In this document: one piece after another, positions 43,340 to 56,039 of the stretch
How the letters are laid out: each line of letters starts with the position of its first letter
How positions within the stretch are numbered: position 1 is the first letter of the stretch
NCBI GenBank assembly: GCA_037951105.1
Contig: JBAMJV010003989.1
Coordinates: forward strand, 1-64,000
Source of the DNA: Echinarachnius parma
Taxonomy: Eukaryota > Echinodermata > Echinoidea > Clypeasteroida > Echinarachniidae
Direction of reading: 5' to 3'
DNA: 64,000 nt
Notes under the pieces: model-generated
What the model saw: the letters and a program-made list of their open reading frames with translations, nothing else
Told to the model about the DNA's origin: nothing
Databases searched by the model: none
Position numbers and translations under genes: made by a program

Positions 43340-45145
43340 AAAAGTCATTCATTTAATTGTATGTAAAAAGGTTAGCTTTGTACAGAGTTAAATGCATCCT
43401 AGCACTTAACAGAAATTATTATCAGTACTTATCCGGTTTAAAATTTACCCTCAGACCATTGAATGTTTAGTACTTATCAAATTATGGGAAAAGAAGATTC
43501 ATTTTTATCCTACAGTTGTTTCATAGTACTTTTCTGAAATGACCTATAAAGTACATGTTCGGTAATCCTTATTGCTAGAAATATGATGATATTGTTACCT
43601 TTTACCTTAATTTAGGCCCTATAATATTGACTCTGACATTAATTTATTCCAGATTTGGCTGTAGCCTACAGTTGAGGTGCATACATCGTTTTAAGAAATA
43701 ACTAGTGCCAACACCAATAAGTGGACAATTTGGGACATTTATTCTAAGTATTCAGAGTTAACACATTGTGTCGGGTGGATAGAATCAGAATAAAAAAGAC
43801 CAGCTTAATAATATATTCAAATGGCATGCATATGAAGATTTCATATGCAAACAAAAATGATAAAACCATTTTAGTCGTGTTTTAGATTTAAAGTTTGGTG
43901 CAAAAGTGGGCATTGTTATGCAACCAATTATATACCACCCTTTGATTTTTGTGTGTGTTGCTACCATCATTTTTAAATAGTTGTATTCTATGTATAATTT
44001 ATGAGCAAAATATTTCAAACTAACATCAAAATTGTCACAATGTTGGCACACAGTAGTGTCAGTTTAGTGTGTAATTACAGTATACAGTGTACATGTGCAG
44101 ATCCTAGATATACATATGATCTATTGGTTTTAACATGATCACTGGTTTTCTGTCGGCTAGAGTTGGGGCTGATTTAACATGTTGGCTCAGCCCGGACTGG
44201 CTTCTAACTGGCTCCAGACTGGCAAAATCAGAGTCGTGTGACAATGTACTCGGAGCTGATCCGACTGAAAACCAGTCGGATCGGTTCAGGCTTAAACCAT
44301 TATTCATTCTCTTTGGAACTCTGTCAAGTTAACAAAAATATGCATTATGTACATGTATGTATGTGTGAACAAATGCATGCTTATACAGTATTTATATTTT
44401 GGTGTTCTGTTCTGTTGTTGCTTTTGTTTTGCTTTTCATGTTTGTAATTTCTTTATGTGTTTGTATTTATTTTTGTTTTCATAGTTTATTTATAGCAATT
44501 TGAACTAGTTGATTTTGTTTGCTTTTGACCAGTACTAATGGTAGTACTTTTTTGTTTGCAATGTTCAAAATTGAGAATATTTGTAATGACAAAATTAGTA
44601 AATAAAGGCTGTATTTAAACTGCCTGAAAAAATTCAAAATTTGCTAAATGTTTGTGTTCATTATCAGCTGATGTAGAGCTCAGAGAAATACTAGAATGTT
44701 TCAAATGAAAAGTTCATATGCAAAAACGGATATAATCTTTTTTATCAGTACGAGATAGTAAGTTGCGATTGAACCTGCTGAAAACACCAAGAAATAACTA
44801 GAAAAAGTGTGATACTTATTAATGTCTTTAAAAATATACCTTCATATGCAATGAGTAAGGTATCATTTAAAACAAAATATGTTCTGTTATATAATGGAAC
44901 CTTTATCTGAAAAATAACAAAACTGCATTTAACAGGTTTTGCTTATGAACTCGTCAAATAGTTAAATTGTTTTGTTTTGTTTTGTGTGTGCAATCATAAT
45001 TTTTTCTGCCACCTTGTATTTTTAGGCTGATTTTGCGCAACTGCCTTGGTCAGAAATCCTGTTTAAACTGTTGGTGCATTGGATCGAGATGGATTATATA
45101 CAATTATTTTTAGAATGAAAGTTCATCTGTATTGGTATTTCATAA
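43340..45145. other. No gene seen; includes a MITE fragment
   Basis: AT-rich DNA. From about 44128 to 44300 a diverged piece of the PIF/Harbinger-like MITE is visible (CACTGGTTTTCTGTCGGC, AACATGTTGGCTCAG, CTGAAAACCAGTCGGATC) without its outermost ends. Otherwise nothing recognisable. Confidence 0.55.
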
Positions 45146-45148
45146 GAA

Positions 45149-45290
45149 TTGGCAATTTAACTTTTGATCACAATACAAATATTTACCTCAGAAATTTTTG
45201 GCTGTCTACAGCCTTGACGAAGGCTGTAGATGACAGCCACACATTTTGGAGGTAAATATCTGTATTGTGATCAAAAGTTTAAATTGCTAA
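45149..45290. repeat. 142-bp hairpin
   Basis: GGCAATTTAACTTTTGATCA, CAATACAAATATTTACCTC and TGGCTGTC...CTACAGCC pair with their complements across a seven-base loop (TTGACGA). The arms are about 65 bp with few mismatches. Confidence 0.85.
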
Positions 45291-45775
45291 TTCATATATA
45301 ATTATTTGTATATAAAAATGTAATATGCATTTCTCAGCTAGCCAGCGACAATCTAACACATTAAAAATTATTCATCGTAAAAATGAGGAAAGGGTTTTGA
45401 TTTCGTACACATTAGCTTGAATGATTTGACATTATGTATACAAGCAGATAATTTTTTCTTCCAAAAACTACAACAAACAAGCAAGTATATGTGTACTGAA
45501 AGAACTGGTGTTTGTATGTTACAAATTACATATCGGTACACAATTTCTGTACATACCTGTACATACAGTCAAGATATATATTGTAAAAGGCTAATAGTTC
45601 AAATGAAAAAGAAAGAAAAAGGAAACAAAATGAAAGAACGAGGGGTTGATAAACTGATGAAGGTGCATTAACGGCTATCAGCTCATTGTTGGTGCTTCAT
45701 GAGCATGGTATGTAATAGGGTGCATTTATCTAAATTCTTCTAGCTCAAAATCAGCATTTTGAAACATGTTTTGAC

Positions 45776-46171
45776 TACCATATTTGCTGGTGTACATTGT
45801 ATTAACCACACCATTTTCCAAACAGAAGAACTTGCAAAAATGGGGGAGTGGTTAATACACGGAGCTAATGAAAAATATTTCTGGAAAATACCACATATGG
45901 CTATAATATCAGTTTATGTGGAGTGAAAAGCTTGATAAGCTTTTCCGTTATGAATTGTACTCCAATCAGAAACAAGTATTTGACTTGTGTTGTTGTTTTG
46001 TGTACTTAAAGTTTACAAAAGGTAGGTGGAAATCATGGAATTTGGTTTATGGTGCAATGATTCCCAGCACTGTTTTATCATCTAGAAAATGTTTTTTCCT
46101 CTTCAATGACAACCCAAAGTTGGGGGTGCGGTTAATACACAGGTGCGATTTATACACAGGCAAATACGGTA
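45776..46171. mobile_element. MITE with TACCGTATTTGCC ends
   Basis: The left end reads TACCATATTTGCTGGTGTAC, then GTATTAACCACACC; the right end is the complement of TACCGTATTTGCCTGTGTAT, then GTATTAACCGCACC. A second GTGGTTAATACAC word lies inside. It has no coding content. Confidence 0.65.
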
Positions 46172-48940
46172 TTCAGACTTGTGGCATAAATACTACTCTA
46201 CTCTATACAAGTGCATTTGAGCACTTTGAGCATTTTACCATGTACAAATATTTAGGCTAAAAAGTGTTTCGATATGCTGATTCTGGGCAAGATAAAGGCA
46301 TCCATCCATAGAAGGATGATTTTGTAGCACCTTGTTTTGTGCATTATTGGGTGCGAATACAAAGCAGTACAGAGAAAGTGTATGGCATTGTTAAATTGTG
46401 TAATATCATAAATAGTTATTTATATAATGTTGATGGTGGTTACTATTACTATTATTATTATTACTTTATTGTAAATATTATTAATGTTATCATTAGTTTG
46501 TACATGTTTTGTATTAATAATACATACATGTATATTACTTTCTGTAACTTCTGTGTTATATGTGAAATGGCAGACAACTCAGATTTCTGAAGGGGATTGT
46601 AAACTAAAAGTACAGTTCCTTCCTCTTTTTTTCATAAAAACCGGAGCCTTAATATGAATAAAAATGATTAATGTTTAAAATGGGTGCAACTATCAAATAA
46701 TATCAAAAATAATCTTAAAAGGCAAGACTTGAAATTACACTTTATTATGGTTCAGATATACTGGTAAAAAAAATGAGATCTCAAGGCTATTATTATAGGC
46801 AATATGGGGTCAGTCTGTATTTTCATCCTACCTTACTATCTTCCTCTCAAGACCATTTGTATATTAATTACCTTTCAACATCAACTGTTAACCTCAGCAT
46901 GTTATGTGGATGTGCCTAATTCACGAATGCCATATTTTGATGTCAGTATCAGTTCATTGCCACAATCAGCCATATTGTGTATGTAAATTTTGCCATAAAC
47001 AGCCAAAGTTTTAGGCCAATTTACTTAGTAGGGTTAATTATTTGTGTAAAGCATTGATCGAAGAATACCAAGTACGCCTTATGTGATTTTTTTTTATTTT
47101 GAAAGTTCTGTATATTTGCAATTTTTTAGGTATTCAGTTTATTCACTTGGCATTTGAAGTAAGATTACATGTTTGTGTGTGATTTCACATTGTATTCTTC
47201 CTTCCAGCTTTATAGCCCATTGTATTCCTTGCATAAATCCCTTGACACATATCAACGGATAGCATTAACGGACGCCCAACGGAGAGCAAAATTTCCAATC
47301 CGTTCATCTCAGTTCGTATGCGTTCGTATGCCTAATAGGGTCCTTTTTTGGACAACCACTCTGCCAAGAAAGAATTTCAAAGTTCCTCTTCATGATATCC
47401 CTATTATTCTGTGTTTTCAATTGATCAGCTAAAACAGCCATGTTATTACAACAATTCAATTATTCAAACATTTACCATATGTATAAACCCAATGAAGTAT
47501 GAATATCATGTACGTTTTTCTGGTTACAAAAATATTGATTATTGTCTTGTGATAATTGGGAAATGGTTTAGATGCTACTACTGTCCTTGAATCAGTTTGC
47601 ACCGCTTTTCGTAAGTTTTGTCTCATTGTACAATGCATCGATGTTTAAATGTAGGATAATGCTTATTGCTTTCTACAATACATGTAGCATCTGAAAAGAG
47701 TGAACTTTCGCATTTTCTGTAATATGTTATCACAAGACAACTGATTTTGTTTTTCTTTCTAGTGTCCATTCACAACGGATGATCTCTTCCATTTTATTAT
47801 CATTTATTTGTGTATTGTAAAATTAATCATTGTCATACAGTTCATCCGATATATGAGAAAAATTAGCAATCAGAGAAATAATAGACAGTATAATAAACTA
47901 TAGAACATTTTAATATCCTGCTAGGTCGAGGCTTGATCAATATCCTTTAGACCAAAGATGAATCGAAAATGCAACAATTATCTTTTTGTTATTTTATAGT
48001 ATATGTTCATTTAAAAAATGATAGAAACATACCATCTAGGGCTTGTAATGCGACAATACAAACTTATATATTGGTAAAAGTAAGACAATGTCCTTTTGAC
48101 CAAAGATGAGTCAGAAATGCAACCAATGTCTTTTTATTTATTGCTTTCAACATTATGTTTATCTTTTTCTTTCTCAACATAATGCTTTCTAATATTATTT
48201 ATGCATTATGTGAATGCCTGATAGTGTAGGTTTTAATGTTTGTGTCAAGTTTGATTCTGCCAATCATATGATAAGACTATTCATGCTCAAGATAATCTGA
48301 ATGTACTTAAATTATTTCAAGCGATGCTTAGAAAAGATTTCTACCTTCTAAAGTTGTCAGATTTTCAGCTCTTTTTTTTCTTCAATCATATTTATGTCTA
48401 TTTATTTACATGTATAATTGATATTAATGTGTATGTCTTGTTCACATTACGCAATTGATGAAAATAGAGTTGTGTTCTGGCGCATTTCTGTATTTTCTAG
48501 CAGTACAGAAAAGTTATGTAGCGAAAATAAAATGTTCAAGCAGTTGATGAGAGAATAACAGTATGTAACTAGAATATTGAAGGATGTTAAACTTGTACAA
48601 AAGCAAAGATGTGTTCAATATTGATTTGATTCAAATTTGAATTTTTGTAAGACCATCTAAAAAAAAGGAAAAAGAATGTATAAAGTACTATCAAAGTAAT
48701 TTAATTGATATTTAAACAACTGTAAAGTGTACATGATAACAACCTTTATTGAAAATATTAATTTAAATACAAACATTGAGGTGTAATATGTGAATAAGTG
48801 TCCTGTGTGATATGCATGTGGAAAAGAAGACTAATAAAGAAAACTCTGTATGAATATTAAGCAAACGTTATTATGAAGTTGCTGACCATTTTCTGTTTGT
48901 GGCAGGCATAGAATTGTGTTCATTTTATCGATAAAGATGC
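46172..48940. other. No gene seen
   Basis: AT-rich intergenic sequence with a TTA-type microsatellite near 46440-46470 and a short imperfect duplication (ACCAAAGATGAxTCxxAAAT at about 47950 and 48100). No exon with good splice sites was found on either strand. Confidence 0.5.
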
Positions 48941-49040
48941 TGATGGGAATGATGATGATGATGATAAGGAAATGGCAACGATGGTGAGTATGTTGATGTG
49001 GTGATGACGATGATGACGACGACGACGATGATGATGTGGG
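48940..49040. repeat. GAT/GAC microsatellite
   Basis: Imperfect GAT and GAC triplets occur in two blocks. The open frame across it is a simple-sequence artefact. Confidence 0.85.
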
Positions 49041-49390
49041 GGATGTTGGTTCCCTTAAGATTTAAAATCCATGACAAATACCACATGAAGGACTATTTCC
49101 CATATCCCCTCACCAGGGCTGTAGTTGAGTCCACAAGTCCAAGTCCCCATTTAAATAGCATGTTCCCATTTGTTTTACATTGTGACTCGGCTCCGAGTCA
49201 CGAGACCATCAAAAGCAGTTTATAGTCCAGACTCGATTACACTTGTATTCTCGTTACATTCAAAACAGAATGACAAATGAGCAAGTCAGTTACAAATTAT
49301 CCAAATTTTATTCCTTTTGAGCTGGTAGAATACAAAATACAAGAGTTACATCGGAACCTAGCACAGGACATTTCACACATCTGTTTTTCA

Positions 49391-49550
49391 AACTTGTGAC
49401 AGTTATTCGTGTGGGAAATCAAATAAGGTTAGATTACTAACACCAGTCTTGAATAATGAGAGAAGTCAAAAAGAAATTTGTGACAATTAATCAAATAAGG
49501 TTAGATTACTAACAAAAGTCTTGAATAATGAGAGAAAATTGTGACAATTC
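49391..49550. repeat. About 75-bp tandem pair
   Basis: AATCAAATAAGGTTAGATTA and GTCTTGAATAATGAGAGAA occur twice in direct orientation. Confidence 0.8.
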
Positions 49551-50335
49551 ACCTATTATCAAATTACAAAAATCATATTGGAGTCCATGCATAAAACACA
49601 TACCAGAAATCGTTTAAAAATTACAGTATGATAGTTAGTTGTTACGGAAATGGAAATAAAACCTTACTGACATTCTAATCATTTATCTCTTAATTAAAAA
49701 AAGGCATATTAAATCGATGTGAACACTTTTTAAAAATGTATGTTTTCTGTGAAATCTAAAAAAAAGAAATAATAAAAGCTTAAAATAGAAATGAAATTAA
49801 AATTGAAAATCCTGGAAAAAAATCCTCCTGCAAAGTTATTGGAATAAAATATTTAAATGACCTCAAGAATATATATTTCTTGATTTAGTATAAAGAAATC
49901 ACCCTTGGAGCCTATATCATATGTAGTTGCCATCAAATGCAAATTAAACTAATCTAACGCATACTTTGATTTGTAGCGCGATTTCCATTGATATCAAACA
50001 ACTTCATGATCTTGTGCAACATTGAATTTAATTGGCAAATAGCGGACAGAAGCATCTTTCTTTAAGAAATGGAGAGTTGAGTTTGATCACAACTGAACTC
50101 AATTGGGTGGAAATCACAAAGGAGGGTTATGTAAACCATGATTTAATCCATGGTCTACATCTATGAAGTGCTGCTTGTAAATGCCAAACGAGTACAATTT
50201 GGAAATCATATTTGCTATTAATTTCTAATAAAACAGCTTTTAGTGCTTGGTCACCAGTTGCACCAAATAAAATTCACCATTCGAGAACAAAGACATTTAT
50301 TTGGTGTCTTTAGCTAATGTGTAGCTTCAACATTG

Positions 50336-50738
50336 TTAAAGGGATCTAGTAACTTTGTTGACATGTGCAGAAAGTGACGAATGGTTGATACAATGTACAT
50401 TATATTGTTGTTATCTGATATGTTCACTGGGTATTGTGTGAGAATTTCAAGTTAAATGGGATGTTAAATGGCCAAGTAATGAGCAAAAATGCAAAGTGAT
50501 ATTCACTAACTCATTGCACTCACTTTGTGCACGGTTACAGCTATCCAGTGGATAGTTTAACATCTGAATGCTTCAATCGTAAATATCTTTTTAACGAAAG
50601 GGAAATTCCAAAAACCGAAACCTGTCCCATGCTTAATTGTCCCTTAATTGTTAATCACAATTACAAGACAGTATGAGGGAATGCTAGAATTCCAATTTGA
50701 TTTTGAGGATTACGGACAATGTTACTAGATCCCTTTAA
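50336..50738. mobile_element. T2/Kolobok-like MITE, family A, copy 4
   Basis: The ends are TTAAAGGGATCTAGTAAC and GTTACTAGATCCCTTTAA with no mismatch, and the length is 403 bp. It is one of the least damaged members at its ends. From 50739 to 52389 I see only AT-rich DNA. Confidence 0.85.
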
Positions 50739-52389
50739 CAAGTGAAAAACGTAGTACATTCCATCTCCATCAGTTTACAACTAGATGTACATTAGACCAC
50801 TTACAAAAACCTCCTGTGTGAATTCCTAGCAAAGTTTTAAGCTTAAGGTCCAAAGTAAACAAGAAATATATATAGTTGTTCATGGAAGAATATGGAAACA
50901 TTGTGTGATTTTTTTTTCTTTAATAAAATGTTAAGATTATAAAGGTTACAAAGAGAGCTTACAAGATTCCAAAAAAGAATTGTAACAAAGGAAATGAAAA
51001 GAAAAATAAATAAAATGCAGATATATATCATTATAGCGAAATAATTTAATGAATATTAGTACTTGCAAAATCAAAATGGCAAACAGATAATCGATCTACT
51101 TCGATACATACACAAATCATTTCCCTATGAGGAAAACTTAAGAAATGTGTACATCTTCATACTCCTTAAAATAGCAAAACATATTCGCCTCTATAACAAG
51201 AAAAACAATATCACATACAAAAAAGCATTAAACTCAAAATTTGGGAGAAATTGACATTTAAGTAGTCCTGAAATAGATTTATATATTATGTTTTACATAC
51301 ATTTTACATACACGTACATCATGGTCATAAATAAACAAATTGGTATACACAAACTTGTATATACAAAAAAGATAGAAAATTAGATGCAAAATATACAGGT
51401 CTGTACAATATATGTACAAGTTCATACATACATGTATATTACGATCATTATTTGCACACTATATTGATTAGCAATGATATATATTAATTTTTACACACGG
51501 TAGATATTATAGTCAATTGGAAGTTTCTTGTTGGTCATCTTGATACAGTAGTTTGAATGTTAGAAATTCCACAATGGAATCACTTCATTTCATACGCAGA
51601 CAATCAGCAATGATGTTATTTTATTTGCAAATTACGCATAATTTTTTTCTCTCGATTTATGCTAACTTTTACAAATCATGCTAAGTTCTATGCCTAAACA
51701 ACATATTTATGCTTTAGTTGTATGTATAATACACCCCATGTACATGTATACACCATTGTATATATTTTGTATCACTTTGATAATTGTCTGTGACAAAACC
51801 ATAGTTTGTCAAGATGTTTTGTTGTTTACTTTCTATTAATTGACCTCATTGAAATTGAAATCATTGTTATGGAGTTTTTCATTTCTTATGACAAGTAAAA
51901 CATGTTGGACAAATTGAAATAAAAGATCAATTTTGTGTGCATCAAGCAAAAAGATGTAAACCATAATTTGTAAACTTCCACTTAATCTGTAAGTACATAT
52001 TATAAATCACTGAACTTCCACATTTTCTAGTAGAAATATGTTTGGCACACCAAAATCATTTAAGTATATGTTATTATAAATCACTAAACTATCCCTGCTC
52101 ATCAGTGCTCCTTTAACCAAATAATCCAACTTCCCACTTATTCCTCAAGTTCATACTATCAGAAATCACTAAACTGTCCCCACTTTCTGGTAGAAAGATA
52201 TTTTGTTTAATCTCCTAATATCTGGGGTAATTCTGCAAGATTTCTTTTTGACAATTTTGGTTGGGAATATTACAAGTACAAATTATTTGTTGGGTCTTTT
52301 TAAAAATAATACAGGTATTTAAATATTCCCCTCTTGGAAAGATAAGTGTAATATCTGTTATTTACATTCCCTGTAATTTATACATTCCT

Positions 52390-52704
52390 GGGGGGTGTTT
52401 CACAAAGATTCTAAGTTGAACTTACCTCTAAGTTGAACTTAACTATTATGGAAAGCCATTTGTAGCCTTGGAATAAAATATATTCAAAAGCAAAAAAAAA
52501 AAAGTATTTTTTACTTTTCAAAAATGTTGCATCAAGAACATGAAATATCCTTGATAATAAACAAAATAGTAATGATTTGAACCAACTTTGTATGCCTTTT
52601 AAAAGAACTTGTACAATTTTTTTTCAAAGAAACTAATGGCTTTCCATAATTTTGAAGTCCAACTTAGAGTTAAGTTCAACTTAGGATCTTTGTGAAACAC
52701 CCCC
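52390..52704. mobile_element. MITE with GGGGTGTTTCACAAAGAT ends
   Basis: GGGGTGTTTCACAAAGATTC with AAGTTGAACTTA at the left pairs with TAAGTTCAACTTAGGATC and TTTGTGAAACACCCC at the right. A second inner pair is GGAAAGCCATTTG/AATGGCTTTCC. Confidence 0.75.
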
Positions 52705-53086
52705 TGATCTGTTTATTTACTTAATCATTTTGGGGTATAAAAGAAAAACTGATACATGTACTTATCATGTTTACTTATTTAAAAAGTAATAACATATTTA
52801 ATGGGCCATGGAAGTCTTCCGATTCACAGCTTATTTAACTCTAAACTGCCTTTGGTTAGATCTCTCCATTAATGGAAGCACCTTTGGTAATTATCAAATA
52901 ATACATATGCTTCCAGATTCAAAGTTTTAATAAGATAATAGCAATGTGACACATGCACAGTTTTCTCACATTTTTGTTACAATCGTTGCTATGAAAGGCA
53001 AGCATTGGGTCGAATAGGCTCATCAAGGTTCTATCAAACTTTTCATCAAGCAACTTCTTGTACCCACTTTGAATAACAGTCAAACC

Positions 53087-53254
53087 TGTCCAAGTAACAA
53101 ACTGTCTATAGCAACCAACCTGCCTAAAGTGGCCACCAAAAGTGTTCACCTGCAGAGAACAACAGTGTTATAGAACCTGCCTATAGAGGTCACCTGTCTA
53201 CAGAGGCCCATTCCCTTGTTTCCCCTAGCTGGTCACTTTACACAGGTTTGAATG
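53087..53254. mobile_element. Tc1/mariner-like MITE, copy 2
   Basis: CAGTCAAACCTGT at the left and ACAGGTTTGAATG at the right. CTATAGCAACCAACCTGCCT and GTGGCCACCAAAAGTG are the reverse of the 36189-36365 interior. Confidence 0.7.
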
Positions 53255-53618
53255 TAGTTTGCATATAATTGCTCAAATGAACCATTTTTGTGTGTATTCG
53301 TTTAGGCAAGCGTTCAGCAGATTCTAGTCATCAAGACCTGATCTTAACGTCACTGAATTTATTTTACAGTTTTAGAATTTTTTTTCTTTCATTTGATTTG
53401 ATACAATTTGTTTGAGTTGTTACATCAGGCTGGCATAAATGAAGACTAAAGATGAAGATTAAAGTCATCACAAATGAATCCACATATCGTTGGTTGAGAA
53501 AGGCACGAAGTCACTTTTTTCTCTCTTTTATGAATATTCCCCAAATTAGACATGACTACTATTTTTAAATGTTGCATCTTCACTATGGTACATGTACGCA
53601 ACTTTTCTCTTTCGGGCA

Positions 53619-53639
53619 GGGGGGGGGGGGGGGGGGGGG
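53619..53639. repeat. Poly-G tract, 21 bases
   Basis: A G run after TTTCGGGCA, in the probable 3' flank of the - strand gene. Confidence 0.9.
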
Positions 53640-53689
53640 TTACTTGCTTTAATTTAGATGTAAACAGAAAACTAATTAATGACTGATTT

Positions 53690-54236
53690 CGTGTCAGGCA
53701 AGCTTTTGGCTGGTGTAAAGTCAACAGTGATGCCATAACAGGCAAGCAAGCATCTCCAGTCATCATAACTCTATGACTGGAGTCTTCCATCTCCAACTTC
53801 TCAAGTCAAAGTTGTCCATATCTGGTAGTTGTTTGCACAATGGAAAAAAACAAACAAATTGAACATTCCTAGGTTGGGCAAGCTTTTAAGCCATTTACAC
53901 TCATCATGAGTCAATACTGGCATCTAGTCTCTTAAACTGATCCCTAACGTTGGGGAGCTCCAAATTGTCAAGTCAATATTGTCCATATCTGATGGCTGTT
54001 GACCCAATTGAATTAAGATGTCCATGGAACATCGCTAGGTTGGGCAAGCTTTTCTGCCATTAAGAGTCATCACGAGTCGATGCGAACAGCAAAACTCTCA
54101 ACTTGATCATCACGAGTCGATGCTTGTATTATGTCTCTAGGAGGATCTCCAACTTCTCAAGTCAATATTGTCTAAATCCAGTGGAAAAAAACAAGTGAAG
54201 CTTTGCTAGGTTGGGCAATCTTTTCAGCCGTTTACA
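53690..54236 (-). pseudogene. Three decayed tandem copies of the terminal exon end
   Basis: Units of 166-174 bp repeat the last codons and 3' end of the exon at 54241-54530. CTAGGTTGGGCAA recurs at about 53869, 54035 and 54206. TCATCACGAGTCAATGCTGG (which carries the complement of the stop codon) has matches near 53906 (TCATCATGAGTCAATACTGG) and 54067. TATTGTCCATATCTGATGGC corresponds to GATCGTCCATCTCCGATGGC in the real exon. The coding part of each copy has been lost to substitutions and length changes. Confidence 0.7.
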
Positions 54237-54240
54237 GTCA

Positions 54241-54530
54241 TCACGAGTCAATGCTGGCATCAAGCCTCTCCACCTGGTTGCAAACCTCCAAGAGCGCCTG
54301 ATCGAGATCGTCCATCTCCGATGGCATCGCCGGTCGGTCGTCCGTGTCCGGTATCGACTGCGTATAGATGTTGTCCTGGTCGAAGATCGTGGACGATGAC
54401 GAAGCGTCGCTAGGCGTCCGCTTCTGTCGCCGGCCGCTTGGGAAGTAGCTGCTATGTTCCTGGAGGTTGTTTCGCTTGAGGAAGTCCTCGAAGAAGTCCA
54501 TGTCCTTCTCAGGGATGTACGGCCTCATGT
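54241..54530 (-). CDS. Terminal coding exon of an unrecognised gene
   Basis: On the - strand a strong acceptor (CCCTCTCCTCAG) precedes 54530. Two bases complete a split codon (phase 1), then 95 residues run to a TGA at 54241-54243. The peptide starts MRPYIPEKDMDFFEDFLKRN, has a basic patch GRRQKRTPSDASSSS, an acidic and Ser/Thr-rich middle, and ends with a probable short helix (EMDDLDQALLEVCNQVERLD). GC content is much higher than its flanks. RRQKRTPSDAS could be a basophilic phosphorylation site. I do not recognise the family; it looks like a cytosolic C-terminal tail. Upstream exons must lie at higher coordinates, perhaps beyond the window. Confidence 0.7.
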
Positions 54531-54539
54531 CTGAGGAGA

Positions 54540-55555
54540 GGGAGATGGAGATATTTTAGAAAACATTATTGTTCAGAAAAAGATTGAATTCCCATGAAAA
54601 CTACCAGAACACTTGGATGGAAACGATTAGCGTTGAGTTGGTCCTTCTCAATAGGACAACCAATCTTCCAAGAGATAATATTGTACTTAACTTTTTCTTC
54701 AAATTGAAAACTACAAATCTTAAAGGCATAGTATTTCGGCCATTTGGATCAAGTTAAATTCACCCTTTTTTATGGACAATAAATATATATTTGTTATTTT
54801 TTTTAGAATTGAGAAATGGTATTAATATGGAATAAAAGTTGACTTGTTTTTTTAATAACTCTATGACTTCTTAATGTCTTCCTTCAGCCTTTTTCTTTTT
54901 TCAAATATATAACTGATTAATTATGTTTCTTTTCCAGATGCAAAATCATTACTTATTTAAAAAGTCAAAAAATGATGTCTTACCTTAAAAATGAAATATA
55001 AATTTCAGACATCATAAATAGCTATTATCATGCATCATTGGATTCTTGTTTCATCATTTATAAGCATTTAAAAAGTTGTCATACATATATTGTTATGGAC
55101 AGATCATTTACAACATGTACAAAAACATTATCATTATCGATTTCAGATGGCGCTGTAAAGCCCCGCTGTGGTCTTCACTCTTCACGTTGGCAATGCATAC
55201 TCTTCTGCTAAGTGTATTGCACTTTTGTATAATAAAGTACTACAGAATATGCACACATTTACACACACAAACACACAAATACATATTAATTATTATACAA
55301 ATAAACACAAACATACAACGTACACACACACACACACACACACGCAAAGTCATAAAACACAAAATACAAGCACACACACAAACGAACTAATCTTCATAAA
55401 TATGTATGAATATTAAATTTCAATTTACATTTGTCCTTCCCTTGTATCTTTTAAAAGAGTTTCTGCAACTTTTTAAGCAGCCAAAGACAATGACAAACCT
55501 CATTGTTTTGTAATGATGTGTCATATTGTATTGTAACTGATTAACTGTAAGTGTA
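54540..55555. other. No gene seen; CA microsatellite
   Basis: Probable intron of the - strand gene. A CA-rich stretch at about 55255-55385 includes a pure run near 55322-55342. Nothing coding was seen. Confidence 0.5.
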
Positions 55556-55561
55556 ACTAAA

Positions 55562-55811
55562 TGTGACCGGCAATAGCAAAACCCGGCACTTGTCGGTAAA
55601 AATCAAAATGATTTTCACACCATTAGAAAGGCCTCATCACAAGCTTTCATCTGATGCTTTATTCTAACAAATTGGTCAATAATTGATGAAGATATGATTG
55701 TTTCAATTTTACAATCATAGGTCTTTTACACACATTGTGTGAACTTAAAATGCCCATTTCCTCAAAACATTAATTACCGACAAGTGCCGGGTTTTGCTAT
55801 AGCAGGTCACA
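55562..55811. mobile_element. Fold-back MITE with TGTGACCGG ends, good copy
   Basis: TGTGACCGGCAATAGCAAAA, CCCGGCACTTGTCGGTAA at the left pairs with TTACCGACAAGTGCCGGG and TTTTGCTATAGCAGGTCACA at the right. The 38-bp ends surround about 170 bp shared with 24506-24733. Confidence 0.85.
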
Positions 55812-56039
55812 AATGTTGATTCCCATTTTTGTTGATCTTCTTTTTCCCCAAGTACTTTCTCTGAATATACTCACTGAAGACTTTACAGAGATGCAATGTT
55901 GAAGAATATTGTTTGTCAACATTATTTTATTTTCAACATCTACATGAATGGTCACAGATTTGGATGATTAAAATGCAACCAATTCGCAATTTATATGTAC
56001 AATTGAATAAAACATGCAAGAATTATTTCATTCCTATTT

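Noticed and set aside
47205-47340. Exon-like block with repeated CCGTTCATC / GTTCGTATGC words
   Set aside because: A possible acceptor (CTTCCTTCCAG) precedes it, but the frame is short, ends without a donor and shows no domain.
51063-51254. 63-codon lysine/isoleucine-rich frame
   Set aside because: Composition is what AT-rich non-coding DNA gives by chance, with no splice or start support.
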